Source of the DNA: Paenibacillus tyrphae
GTDB taxonomy: Bacteria > Bacillota > Bacilli > Paenibacillales > NBRC-103111
Direction: 5' to 3'
DNA length: 61,566 bases
NCBI RefSeq assembly: GCF_000722545.1
Contig: NZ_JNVM01000032.1
Span: forward strand, 1-61,566
The notes under the pieces were generated by a model. It was not told the DNA's origin and did no database searches. It saw only the letters and a program-made list of their open reading frames with translations. The translations under genes were made by a program, and so were the position numbers. Shown in pieces: positions 25,927-33,415 of the stretch (within the stretch, counting starts at the first letter, position 1; each line of letters starts with the position of its first letter).

Positions 25927-25948
25927 ATTCGCTTTGCCTCTTCCATTA

Positions 25949-26022
25949 TAGCGGCAGAGGGGATCGAACCCCCGACCTTACGGGTATGAACCGTACGCTC
26001 TAGCCAGCTGAGCTACGCCGCC
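25949..26022 (-). tRNA. tRNA-Met (anticodon CAU, elongator type)
   Basis: A complete cloverleaf of 74 nt: acceptor GGCGGCG (two terminal G-U pairs), D-arm GCTC..GAGC, anticodon stem TACGG/CCGTA with loop TTCATAC, and T-arm GGGGG TTCGATC CCCTC. Anticodon is CAU. The sequence follows B. subtilis elongator tRNA-Met rather than the initiator (no run of three G-C pairs in the anticodon stem). CCA is not encoded. The place before spoIIE is as in B. subtilis. Confidence 0.95.
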
Positions 26023-26034
26023 GCAACAAGCATG

Positions 26035-26064
26035 AGTATATAACAGCGGGGAAGGGCTTGTCAA
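26035..26064 (-). promoter_or_regulatory. tRNA-Met promoter (sigma-A)
   Basis: TTGACA (26064-26059), 18 bp, TATACT (26040-26035), leading directly into the tRNA 5' end about 13 bases later. Confidence 0.75.
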
Positions 26065-26069
26065 GTACT

Positions 26070-26107
26070 CGCAAAAAAACCGAATGAGTCTCGACCCATC
26101 CGGTTCC
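26070..26107 (-). terminator. yabR terminator
   Basis: AACCGGATGGGT pairs with (A)CTCATTCGGTT, followed by TTTTTTT on the minus strand, ten bases after the S1-protein stop. Confidence 0.85.
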
Positions 26108-26116
26108 GTCTATTTA

Positions 26117-26584
26117 TTAGTCACGACGCGCGCCGCGTCCGCCTCTTTTGCCCTCGGTATTTTTCTTCAAGGAAGAGATGCGATCCTCGCTATCTTTCAG
26201 AAAGCGCGCCATTTTATCTTCGAAGGTAACGTGCTTGTTAGCGGGAGGTCTGCCACCACCACGGCCTCCACGGTCCCCTCGGCCGAAGCCGCCGCGGTCG
26301 CCTTGTCTTTCAAAACGAGCGGGCCTTGTCGGAGCGGCATCCACCGGGCGATCGACCGCTTGCTTGATCGATAATCCGATTTTGCCGTCTTTGTCGACAT
26401 TAATCACTTTTACGGTTACGATATCGTTAAGCTTCAGATGATCATTGACATCCTTGACATAGTTGTCCGCAATCTCCGAGATGTGCACAAGGCCAGTAAC
26501 CCCCTCAGATAGCTCAACGAACGCCCCAAAGTGAGTAATGCCTGTCACTTTTCCTTGCAGCTTGCTGCCCACTTCAATTGCCAT
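26117..26584 (-). CDS. yabR: S1 RNA-binding domain protein (YabR)
   Basis: A single S1 domain fills residues 1-78 (GKVTGITHFGAFVEL, GLVHISEIADNYV, GKIGLSIKQ). It is followed by a Gly/Arg-rich low-complexity stretch (about 93-112, with repeated RGG and DRGG) and a charged helix. General stress and ribosome-associated proteins of this type bind RNA; the RGG tail would add nonspecific RNA contacts. It is monocistronic with its own promoter and terminator, beside divIC as in B. subtilis. Confidence 0.92.
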   Translation of the reverse strand: MAIEVGSKLQGKVTGITHFGAFVELSEGVTGLVHISEIADNYVKDVNDHLKLNDIVTVKVINVDKDGKIGLSIKQAVDRPVDAAPTRPARFERQGDRGGFGRGDRGGRGGGRPPANKHVTFEDKMARFLKDSEDRISSLKKNTEGKRGGRGARRD

Positions 26585-26643
26585 AAAGTAAACTAATCCT
26601 CCCTTAAATAGTTAAGAAACAAAGAGAAATTGAAGCTATGCCG

Positions 26644-26672
26644 ATTATAACTTACGGAGAAAATACGGTCAA
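26644..26672 (-). promoter_or_regulatory. yabR promoter (sigma-A)
   Basis: TTGACC (26672-26667), 17 bp, TATAAT (26649-26644), 60 bases before the yabR start; one mismatch from consensus overall. Confidence 0.82.
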
Positions 26673-26700
26673 CACAAGGCTGTGCCCATCTTTTGCCGAG

Positions 26701-27030
26701 TTACTTCTGGGTCGGTTTCGGGGCATAAAATAACGTCTCCCCTTGCTTGACATAGTGCAGCTCTTTGCGAATTTTTTGCTCTACGTACTCGGGGTCGTTC
26801 AGACGCGCGATCTCACGCTGTAAAGTTTCGTTCTGCTGCTGCGCTTCCGCTGCTTTCTGCTGCACCGCGCTAAGCTTCTGGTTACGCTCGCTGATTTTAC
26901 CGACCTGATTCCAAAGTGTGACACCAGCCCAACTCAAAAAACAAGCCAGCATCAGCATGACCAAACGGCGTCGGCGAAAGGAGCCTTTGTTATGCGGTTG
27001 CATCGGATTGGTTTTCGAGACTGCCTGCAT
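26701..27030 (-). CDS. divIC: Cell division protein DivIC (FtsB-like)
   Basis: A bitopic divisome protein that pairs with FtsL and DivIB. The 109 residues show a basic cytoplasmic N-terminus, one membrane helix (about 25-41) and an extracellular coiled coil (ISERNQKLSAVQQKAAEAQQ..., 46-80) followed by the family's short C-terminal segment. It is downstream of yabQ, as in B. subtilis. Confidence 0.93.
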   Translation of the reverse strand: MQAVSKTNPMQPHNKGSFRRRRLVMLMLACFLSWAGVTLWNQVGKISERNQKLSAVQQKAAEAQQQNETLQREIARLNDPEYVEQKIRKELHYVKQGETLFYAPKPTQK

Positions 27031-27055
27031 GTACCTGAAATCCTCCTACGTACGA

Positions 27056-27637
27056 TCAAAAGAGTCGACGGAGCCATGCCGCGATGCTTTGACCGGTTTT
27101 CAGAACCCATGCGGGGACGGAAACGCGAAAACGGATCCATCGACCGAAAGGCTTGAGAAGCCATAACAGCAATTTCCACACAGGATAAAGCAATTGTAAC
27201 ACAATTTTGTACAGGAATATAGCTGTCGCGGCCAAAAATCCCAAAAAGATCACAACGATGCGGTACATCACCAGGGCCGGCTTTATAATCAACAGCTGAA
27301 CCGTCCGCTTGCCGAACCGGATCGTAGCCAGCACGACACGGATCATAAACCGTATTACCCGGATCATCGTCCGGCTAAACACCAAAAAGTAAAAAATAAT
27401 CCCGATCCCGAGGCCCAAAAATATAAACGGGCGCACTTCGCCCCAATTGCTCTCGTACAGCAGTACGAACACCAGGAGCGTGCCGATGAACCAATAGAGA
27501 AGATCCAGAATCGCCCGGAGCCATGCCCGTACTTTCAGCTGGCCGGAAAGCACCCGGTACACGTCATACAATCCCCCGAGCGCCAGACCTCCCGCATACA
27601 TCATCCCCAGGGTGATGAATTGGATGTGCAGCGTCAC
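27056..27637 (-). CDS. yabQ: Spore cortex protein YabQ
   Basis: A membrane protein needed for spore cortex formation in B. subtilis. The 193 residues have an N-terminal domain with several membrane helices (about 5-20, 35-60, 66-85) and a long hydrophobic/basic C-terminal half with further helices. The GTG start overlaps the yabP stop (GTGA). Confidence 0.92.
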   Translation of the reverse strand: MTLHIQFITLGMMYAGGLALGGLYDVYRVLSGQLKVRAWLRAILDLLYWFIGTLLVFVLLYESNWGEVRPFIFLGLGIGIIFYFLVFSRTMIRVIRFMIRVVLATIRFGKRTVQLLIIKPALVMYRIVVIFLGFLAATAIFLYKIVLQLLYPVWKLLLWLLKPFGRWIRFRVSVPAWVLKTGQSIAAWLRRLF

Positions 27638-27918
27638 TTGAACAGCTTACTCAGGAATCCCTTGGTTTTCCCTTGGGAGTTTGCGTCAACATAGGCCAGC
27701 TCGTTCACGTACCCTTCGATGGCAACGAGACCCTGCTCCAGGCTCAAGTTTTTGATATGTAAATTTTGCCCCTTGATCATCAAATATCCGCATTCGGTTT
27801 CAAGCAAAAATTCTTCGCTGTCGAAGCTCTCCACATTCAACACGCCGGATACCTCGAGCAGCTTGCGGTTGAGCATCTTGATCTCCTGCCGTTTCACCTT
27901 CCCCGGCTGTTCTACCAT
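27634..27918 (-). CDS. yabP: Sporulation protein YabP
   Basis: A conserved small protein of the mother cell required with YabQ for spore formation; the molecular role is unknown. Family core: VSGVLNVESFDSEEFLLET and KGFLSKLF at the end. The start is uncertain. AAGGAGG abuts an ATG at 27930 and lies 12 bases before the ATG at 27918; an in-frame ATG at 27969 lacks an SD. The 94-98 residue forms match the family length. Confidence 0.9.
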   Translation of the reverse strand: MVEQPGKVKRQEIKMLNRKLLEVSGVLNVESFDSEEFLLETECGYLMIKGQNLHIKNLSLEQGLVAIEGYVNELAYVDANSQGKTKGFLSKLFK

Positions 27919-27964
27919 GGCTTGGTTCATCCTCCTTGGACGCTTTGGCGCAGCTTGGGCTTCA

Positions 27965-28115
27965 CCCATGCGCTGACGCTTCGAGTTGTGCTCATGGCCT
28001 ACGGCCGCTCTTGAAAACGGGTTATCTTCATATTGAATTTCAGAGGAAATAACCCGTTTTCAAAGGCGGCACGTAAACTCTCCGGCCATGACACAACTCT
28101 GCGCTGCGCTATATG
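27965..28115. repeat. Large imperfect palindrome upstream of yabP
   Basis: Arms at about 27970-28025 and 28049-28112 are complementary. The core GCCGCTCTTGAAAACGGG(TTAT) is nearly perfect against the far arm, and GAGTTGTG(CTCATGGCC) pairs farther out. The loop is about 23 bases. It lies in the yabP 5' region, so it could form a long mRNA hairpin or be a decayed mobile element. It differs in sequence from the palindrome at 8.7 kb. Confidence 0.7.
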
Positions 28116-28555
28116 AAAAGACAACGTGCGCACAAAGCTTGTTTACTTAAAAATATGGAGGTCGTCCGAGGTTTAGAACCACCAATAGTAGGGAGAAGGA
28201 ATCCGCCTCGAATGGAAGGTAAAACCGGAGGTCTAGAAAAAAACTTTTTATAGAGTCGCGAGGGATCGATGGTTTTACAAATAGAGGAACTTTAAGTGTG
28301 TTATTGCATCCAAATTAGCCCGACCGGACAAAATAGAGAACCTGACGTGCGTTAACAGCCTTATATCGGGGGATATGAACCTTTTTCGACACGGTTAAAG
28401 AACCCTGGTTCCGCTAAGTCCAATGAATATCTCACAAGCTCGACTTAACACATCATGGTTCCTTTATTTGTACAGCGGGACCGGGTACCTTTCCGACTCC
28501 GGTGACAGATCATTCTTGAGGTACGGGTTTCACGGTCCCGGCCACGGAGTTAGAC
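28116..28555. repeat. Gene-free 440 bp with three copies of a degenerate repeat
   Basis: No credible coding frame. A motif of about 27 bases of the form ACAAATARAGGAAC-N5-TGTGTTA occurs at 28277-28303 and 28328-28354 (plus) and inverted at 28446-28471. Flanking half-conserved sequence ends in a (G)TTAGC..GAACC segment. The copies are diverged from each other. I suspect a dispersed intergenic repeat family but cannot see other copies in this window. Confidence 0.6.
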
Positions 28556-28585
28556 TAAAAAAAGACCGGAAAGCTCCGGTCTCTT
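28555..28585 (-). terminator. rqcP/hup terminator
   Basis: AGACCGGAGCTTTCCGGTCT on the minus strand (9-bp stem) followed by TTTTTTT, 11 bases after the rqcP stop. Confidence 0.9.
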
Positions 28586-28595
28586 TGGCGGGCCT

Positions 28596-28868
28596 TTAAA
28601 ATAAAGGCTCGGGTTTATTCATTTCTTCTTTGAGCAGCGTGTACATCTTGGCCGCGTCTTCCTTGCGGGTCGACTCGGACAGCAGTTCCACGCGCACGGT
28701 CACCAGCTTTTGCCCGAACTGAATGGTCAGCTCGTCACCCACTTTCACCGCGCTGCTCGGTTTTGCCTCCCGTCCGTTGATCCAGACGCGGCCCTGTTCG
28801 GACACGTCCTTCGCAACAGTGCGCCGCTTGATCAGGCGGGAGAGCTTGAGAAACTTGTCAAGCCGCAT
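28596..28868 (-). CDS. rqcP: S4-domain ribosome quality control protein RqcP
   Basis: Works with RqcH to add alanine tails to stalled nascent chains on 50S subunits (B. subtilis YabO). The 90-residue protein is one S4 domain (MRLDKFLKLSRLIKRRTVAKDV... WINGREAKPSSAVKVGDEL). It is coupled to hup by a TAATG overlap. Confidence 0.93.
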   Translation of the reverse strand: MRLDKFLKLSRLIKRRTVAKDVSEQGRVWINGREAKPSSAVKVGDELTIQFGQKLVTVRVELLSESTRKEDAAKMYTLLKEEMNKPEPLF

Positions 28869-29140
28869 TACTTCACCGCTTCTTTAAGCTTGTTACCTGC
28901 TTTGAATGCAGGAACCTTGGACTCAGGAATGGTGATTTCTTTGCCCGTTTGCGGGTTACGACCTGTACGGCCGGAGCGTTTGCGGGTTTCGAACGTACCG
29001 AAGCCGATCAATTGTACTTTGTCACCGTTGGACAATGCTTCCGTAACTTCGCCAAGGAAGCTGTTCAATACGGATTCCACGTCTTTTTTAGTCAAGCCGC
29101 TTTTTTCTGCGATGTTGTTGATAAGATCGGTTTTGTTCAT
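28868..29140 (-). CDS. hup: DNA-binding protein HU
   Basis: Nucleoid protein that bends DNA. The 90 residues match the HU length, and the minor-groove arm GRNPQTGKEITIPESKVPAFKAG is complete with the intercalating Pro. SD GAGGAGG lies upstream. Bacillus has hbs elsewhere (near spoIVA); here it lies between mazG and rqcP. Confidence 0.97.
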   Translation of the reverse strand: MNKTDLINNIAEKSGLTKKDVESVLNSFLGEVTEALSNGDKVQLIGFGTFETRKRSGRTGRNPQTGKEITIPESKVPAFKAGNKLKEAVK

Positions 29141-29217
29141 GAGTTTAATATCCTCCTCTTAAAAGTGACGCTGAACTAAAGTATTCTTTGTTCGTTAGGA
29201 AAATCCTGCAAAGCATC

Positions 29218-30726
29218 TTATTTTTTCAGAACTTTTTTTGCTTCCTGCCACAAAGATTCCATCTCTTGCAAATCAGTTTGGTCAAATGATTTGCCCTTTA
29301 AACGCAACTGCGCTTCGATATACCCGAAACGGTCAAAAAATTTGCGGTTGGCGTCCGCCATCGCTTCTTCGGGGTCCACCTTGAGAAACCGCGCCAGATT
29401 GACGACGGCAAAGAGCAGGTCGCCCAGCTCTTCCTGCTGCTCCGCTTTGCCGAAGCGCTCGATCGCCTCTTTCACTTCGGCCAGCTCGGACTCGACGACC
29501 GGCAGCACTTCTTCCTTGGTGCCCCAATCAAAGCCGACCGAAGCGGCTTTCTTCTGCAGCTTGTACGCCTTCATCAGTCCCGGCAGCTCGCGAGGGACGC
29601 CGGAGAGAAGCGGCAGTTCGTCGGGATTGATCCCCTTCTTCCGCTTCTCCTCCTCCTTGATCTGCTGCCAGTTGCCCAGCGCCTCGTCGGCATCTTCCGC
29701 CTGTGCCGTCCCAAAGACGTGCGGATGACGACGAACCAGCTTCTCGTTGAGCTCCCGGATGACGTCGAAGACGGTAAACATCCCGTCCTCCGCTTCAATC
29801 TGTGAATGCAGCATGATCTGCAGCAGCAGATCGCCGAGCTCCTCGCGCATATGGTCGGGATCGTCCTCGTCGATCGTTTCCAACACTTCATACGCTTCTT
29901 CGATCAGGTTTTTGCGCAGCGATTGATGCGTCTGCTCGCGGTCCCACGGACAGCCCTCGGGACTGCGGAGAATAGCCACAATCTCATGCAGCCGCGTAAA
30001 GGTGCGGCTCCGCACGTCCTCGCGGTCGGTGCGAGGCACCCAGACCAAGGATAAATTGCCGTAGCCCTCCACCCGGTCCAGCTCATAGAGCGGCACCTCG
30101 CGCACGCGCTCTTCTCCGGCCACGCCAAGCGCATGGCCGACGACGACGGGATAGTCGTCCGGATACAGCTCCATCAGCGTCAGCTTCACGTCAGACGCCG
30201 TGTAGACGTCGTACACCTGCCCGATCAGCGTATGCAGCTGCGGATTGAGTCCGCTCGCCGTCAGCGAAGTTCCATCTAAGAGTTGAAAGCCTTCGATCGG
30301 ATCGAAGCCGAGCCGAAGGAACGCTTGATCCAGGAAGCTTTCGCCGCCCATCAGGGTGAGCAGCACGCCCTCGGCCGGACAACGCTCGCGCAGCAGTTGA
30401 ACGGTCCGCTCGGCTACCATCGGATGGCCAGGTACGGCGTAGAGCACCTCTCCGCTGTTCGCGCTTTTGGCCCGCTCGATCAATTGCGAAGCGATCTGTT
30501 CGTAGACGGCGTCAAAGCCCTCGTGCGCTTCGTAGACCGCATCGAACGTCTCATAGCGAAGGCTGTGATGGTCCAGCATCGCGACCATCGGGTGCTCCCG
30601 GGTGCGGAGAAATATCGCCCCGCCTCGCGCGCCGGCGGCTTCGAGCTTGCGCCAGACGCCGAGGGTCAGTTGGTTCTCGTCGCCGGTTCCAAGACCGACG
30701 ACCGTAATTTGCGGTTGAGTGGACAT
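29218..30726 (-). CDS. mazG: MazG nucleotide pyrophosphohydrolase with tetrapyrrole methylase domain (YabN)
   Basis: The 502-residue fusion has a SAM-dependent tetrapyrrole-methylase-like domain at 1-220 (TVVGLGTGDENQLTLG) and a MazG NTPase region at about 235-500. The MazG motif EEAYEVLETI...EELGDLL appears twice in degenerate form (about 270-305 and 405-435). It hydrolyses noncanonical or excess NTPs. The methylase activity is unproven in this family. Same fusion and position as B. subtilis yabN. Confidence 0.94.
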   Translation of the reverse strand: MSTQPQITVVGLGTGDENQLTLGVWRKLEAAGARGGAIFLRTREHPMVAMLDHHSLRYETFDAVYEAHEGFDAVYEQIASQLIERAKSANSGEVLYAVPGHPMVAERTVQLLRERCPAEGVLLTLMGGESFLDQAFLRLGFDPIEGFQLLDGTSLTASGLNPQLHTLIGQVYDVYTASDVKLTLMELYPDDYPVVVGHALGVAGEERVREVPLYELDRVEGYGNLSLVWVPRTDREDVRSRTFTRLHEIVAILRSPEGCPWDREQTHQSLRKNLIEEAYEVLETIDEDDPDHMREELGDLLLQIMLHSQIEAEDGMFTVFDVIRELNEKLVRRHPHVFGTAQAEDADEALGNWQQIKEEEKRKKGINPDELPLLSGVPRELPGLMKAYKLQKKAASVGFDWGTKEEVLPVVESELAEVKEAIERFGKAEQQEELGDLLFAVVNLARFLKVDPEEAMADANRKFFDRFGYIEAQLRLKGKSFDQTDLQEMESLWQEAKKVLKK

Positions 30727-30767
30727 AGCCCAGAGCCGCCTCCTTCAGTTTGGGGTGCGGCGCTCCG

Positions 30768-32456
30768 TCAGCGGAGCAGCCGGAATCGGCGCAGCCAGGC
30801 GAGGGGCTTCCCCGCCAGCTGCGGCACGAGCGCCAGATCGGCGGCGGTGACGACGCCCAGGCGCAGCAGGGCCACCGCGTAAGCGAGCGCCCCTACGGCG
30901 ACGCCGCCGAGCGCGATGACCGCGGCCGTGCCCCGTGGGGGCAGGGCTGCGGGCAGCCGCGCGAGCAGCGGCGGAGCGCCGTGCGTCACGGCCAGCAGGC
31001 CGAGCGCCATGAAGCCGATGCCGAGCATCGGTTTCATGGCGGCGAGGCCGCCCGCGGCCGGGACCCCGGCGGCGCGCAGCGCGTGCGCGAGCGCGAGGCC
31101 GCCGGCGAGCACGTAGGCGGCGAGCGACGCCCAGGCGGCGCCGTCGATGCCGTAGCGCGGCACAAGCGCCACGCTGGCGGCGACTTTCACGGCGGCGGCG
31201 AGCAGCAGGTACAGCACCGGCGCACGCACGGCGCCGAGGCCCTGCAGCACGCTTCCCGCGACGATGTTCACCGCCGAGAACAGGGCGGTGAACGCCAACA
31301 CCGCCATCGCCGCCGTGCCTTCGGCGCTCTTGAAGAACATCACGTTCAGCGGCTCCGCCAGCAAAGCGAGCCCGAACGAAGCGGCAAGCCCGATCAGCCA
31401 GGTCAGCCGCAGGGACAAGCCCGCGCGTGCGCGGACCGCATCCGCATCGCCGCGCCGGAGCGCTTCGGCGATCGCCGGAACGAGCGCCGCGGACATCGAG
31501 GATGCGATCATTGCGATCAGCTGCACGAGCGGCAGCCCGTGATTGTACAGCCCGAACTGATACAACGCTTCGCTCTCGTCGAAACCGGCTGAGCGAAGCA
31601 GCCGGGGCATCGTAAACGAGTCGACGAGCGTGAGGATCGGCATCGCCACAGAGCCGAGACAGAGGGGCAGCGCATAGGCTGCCAACCGTTTCGCCAGCGC
31701 CCAGTCGCGCCGCCAGCCGCCGCCGTCCCCCTCACCCGGGATCTGCTCGCGTCTCGGCTCCTTGCGCCAGTACCACAGCATAACAACGAGTCCCGCCAGA
31801 GCACCCGTCACCGAGCCGAACGTCGCGCCTGCGGCGATTCGTTCCGGCCCGAAGCCAAGCCGCATCAGCGCCAGCAGCAGAACGACCATCGTCGCCACCC
31901 GCACCGTCTGCTCCACCACCTGAGACCAAGCGGTCGGCCGCATGTCCTGATAGCCTTGATAATAGCCGCGCAGCGCAGACATTAGAGGCACGACAAGCAG
32001 GGCATACGACACGCTTCGTATCGCCGAAGCCGTTTGCGGCGCAGCCATCCACCGCGCAATCGTCTCCGCCCCGAAATACAGCAGCGAAAAAAAGACGACT
32101 CCGGTGACCATTAGCGATAAGGAAGCCACCCGGAGCACGCGCCGGGCCTCATGATACTGCCGTTCGGCAGCATACTCCGACACAAACTTGGATACGACCA
32201 GAGGAAATCCGGCCGTGGCCAGCACCAAAATTAATATGTACAACGGATACACGGCATTGTATATGCCAAAGACCGCATCGCCCGCCAGATTTTGCAGCGG
32301 AATTTTTTGCAGCGTGCCGATCAGCTTCGAAATAACGGCCGCCAGACCGAGCAGGGCCGCCCCTTGCAGCAGCGCCGAGCCTTTTCCGCCGTCCCGGTCT
32401 TTGCTGTTCGCAGCCTCGGGCCCGCTTGCCTCCATCCGCTCCGATCGCTCCTTCAT
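30768..32456 (-). CDS. yabM: MurJ/SpoVB-type polysaccharide flippase (YabM)
   Basis: A 562-residue integral membrane protein of the MOP/MATE exporter superfamily, with about 14 hydrophobic helices after a charged N-terminus. LIGTLQKIPLQNLAGDAVFGIYNAVYP is typical of the PST/SpoVB branch. It probably exports lipid-linked sugars for cell wall or cortex. The start at 32456 has SD AAGGGG 7 bases away. The C-terminal third is extremely alanine/leucine rich, and the DNA here is markedly more GC-rich than flanking genes. Confidence 0.9.
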   Translation of the reverse strand: MKERSERMEASGPEAANSKDRDGGKGSALLQGAALLGLAAVISKLIGTLQKIPLQNLAGDAVFGIYNAVYPLYILILVLATAGFPLVVSKFVSEYAAERQYHEARRVLRVASLSLMVTGVVFFSLLYFGAETIARWMAAPQTASAIRSVSYALLVVPLMSALRGYYQGYQDMRPTAWSQVVEQTVRVATMVVLLLALMRLGFGPERIAAGATFGSVTGALAGLVVMLWYWRKEPRREQIPGEGDGGGWRRDWALAKRLAAYALPLCLGSVAMPILTLVDSFTMPRLLRSAGFDESEALYQFGLYNHGLPLVQLIAMIASSMSAALVPAIAEALRRGDADAVRARAGLSLRLTWLIGLAASFGLALLAEPLNVMFFKSAEGTAAMAVLAFTALFSAVNIVAGSVLQGLGAVRAPVLYLLLAAAVKVAASVALVPRYGIDGAAWASLAAYVLAGGLALAHALRAAGVPAAGGLAAMKPMLGIGFMALGLLAVTHGAPPLLARLPAALPPRGTAAVIALGGVAVGALAYAVALLRLGVVTAADLALVPQLAGKPLAWLRRFRLLR

Positions 32457-32564
32457 GACGCTTCCCCTTCGTTCCCGCGACCGGTCCCTCATCCGTCCGG
32501 CGAGAGACCCATTCGGACAGATTTTGCAGCCCCATTATACCGCAATTCGCAATCCTTTTCCAAA

Positions 32565-32616
32565 AACGCAAAAAGCTTCCCGATTTCCCTCCAAGGGATT
32601 GCTATCAGGAAGCTGC
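32565..32616 (-). terminator. spoVT terminator
   Basis: AGCTTCC/GGAAGCT outer stem with an inner CCCTTGGAGGG hairpin, followed by TTTTTGCG on the minus strand. Confidence 0.8.
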
Positions 32617-32638
32617 GCATCGCTGTCCATCGGCGGAG

Positions 32639-33181
32639 CTACTGCTCCATCTGCTTTGCCAGAAAGCCGGCGGCCGTTTCCGCCATCTTCAGTTCCATTT
32701 GACCCATTTTCACATTCTCGTCCTTGTTCAGCAAGATCACCGAACCGATCGGATCGCCCCCCGCCACGATCGGCGCAATCACATACGAGCTGTACGTCTC
32801 AGTAACGTCCTTGCAGATTTCATAAGAGCCGCCTCCGGTTTCTAGCGTTGCTTTACGGTTTTCCATGCTTTGCTCGACCAGCGAACCGATCTGCTTCTCC
32901 AAAAAATCTTTTTTCGAGCCGCCAGCCACGGCAATGATCGTATCGCGGTCGGATATCATCGTGATATGGTTCGTGCTTTCATAGAGCGACTCGGCGTATT
33001 CCTTGGCAAAATCTCCAAGTTCACCGATAGGAGAATATTTCTTTAAAATCACTTCCCCATCCCGGTCCACAAAAATTTCAAGCGGATCCCCTTCCCGAAT
33101 ACGCAGGGTGCGGCGTATCTCCTTCGGGATTACGACCCTGCCAAGATCGTCGATACGACGAACGATTCCAGTTGCTTTCAT
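32639..33181 (-). CDS. spoVT: Stage V sporulation protein T
   Basis: Forespore transcription factor that tunes sigma-G genes. From ATG 33181 it is 180 residues: an AbrB-like swapped-hairpin DNA-binding domain (MKATGIVRRIDDLGRVVIP, 1-50) and a C-terminal GAF-like domain (about 55-178). A longer frame to 33280 has unrelated N-terminal sequence. It lacks the zinc-type C-terminus of the AbrB paralogue at 52.2 kb. Confidence 0.96.
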   Translation of the reverse strand: MKATGIVRRIDDLGRVVIPKEIRRTLRIREGDPLEIFVDRDGEVILKKYSPIGELGDFAKEYAESLYESTNHITMISDRDTIIAVAGGSKKDFLEKQIGSLVEQSMENRKATLETGGGSYEICKDVTETYSSYVIAPIVAGGDPIGSVILLNKDENVKMGQMELKMAETAAGFLAKQMEQ

Positions 33182-33267
33182 GTTTCTAGATGCCTCGCTT
33201 TCCAAGAAGAATGGGATACAGACTGGATGTGACCCTGTATGCAAAATGGAGGGAATTCGACTGACCC

Positions 33268-33297
33268 TAGTATCCTTCAATTCCCGGAGGCCTATGC
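33268..33297 (-). promoter_or_regulatory. Possible sigma-G promoter of spoVT
   Basis: The minus strand has GCATA (33297-33293), 18 bp, GATACTA (33274-33268), against the sigma-G pattern GHATR-N18-CATNHTA (one mismatch in -10). SpoVT is sigma-G dependent in B. subtilis, which fits. Confidence 0.45.
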
Positions 33298-33375
33298 ATG
33301 TCCAACTTCGGTACGATTGCGAACGCGTTGTCGGACGCTTAAGCCGTCGCTGTTTACATTATGTCCAAAAAAATG

Positions 33376-33408
33376 AAAACAAAACAGGGCACCCCATGGG
33401 GTACCCTG
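33376..33408 (-). terminator. prsA terminator
   Basis: Stem AGGGTACCCC/GGGGTGCCCT with a minimal loop, then GTTTTGTTTTC on the minus strand, eight bases after the prsA stop. Confidence 0.75.
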
Positions 33409-33415
33409 GTAATTG

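Noticed and set aside
25725..26003. 92-residue plus-strand frame ending in SGRGDRTPDLTG
   Set aside because: The end is the antisense translation of tRNA-Met, a well-known false gene; there is no SD.
28116..28555. CRISPR array
   Set aside because: The three repeat copies are degenerate, in mixed orientation and without regular spacers; there are no cas genes.
30750..31592. 280-residue plus-strand frame across yabM
   Set aside because: Low-complexity Arg/Gly/His product antisense to a good membrane-protein gene.
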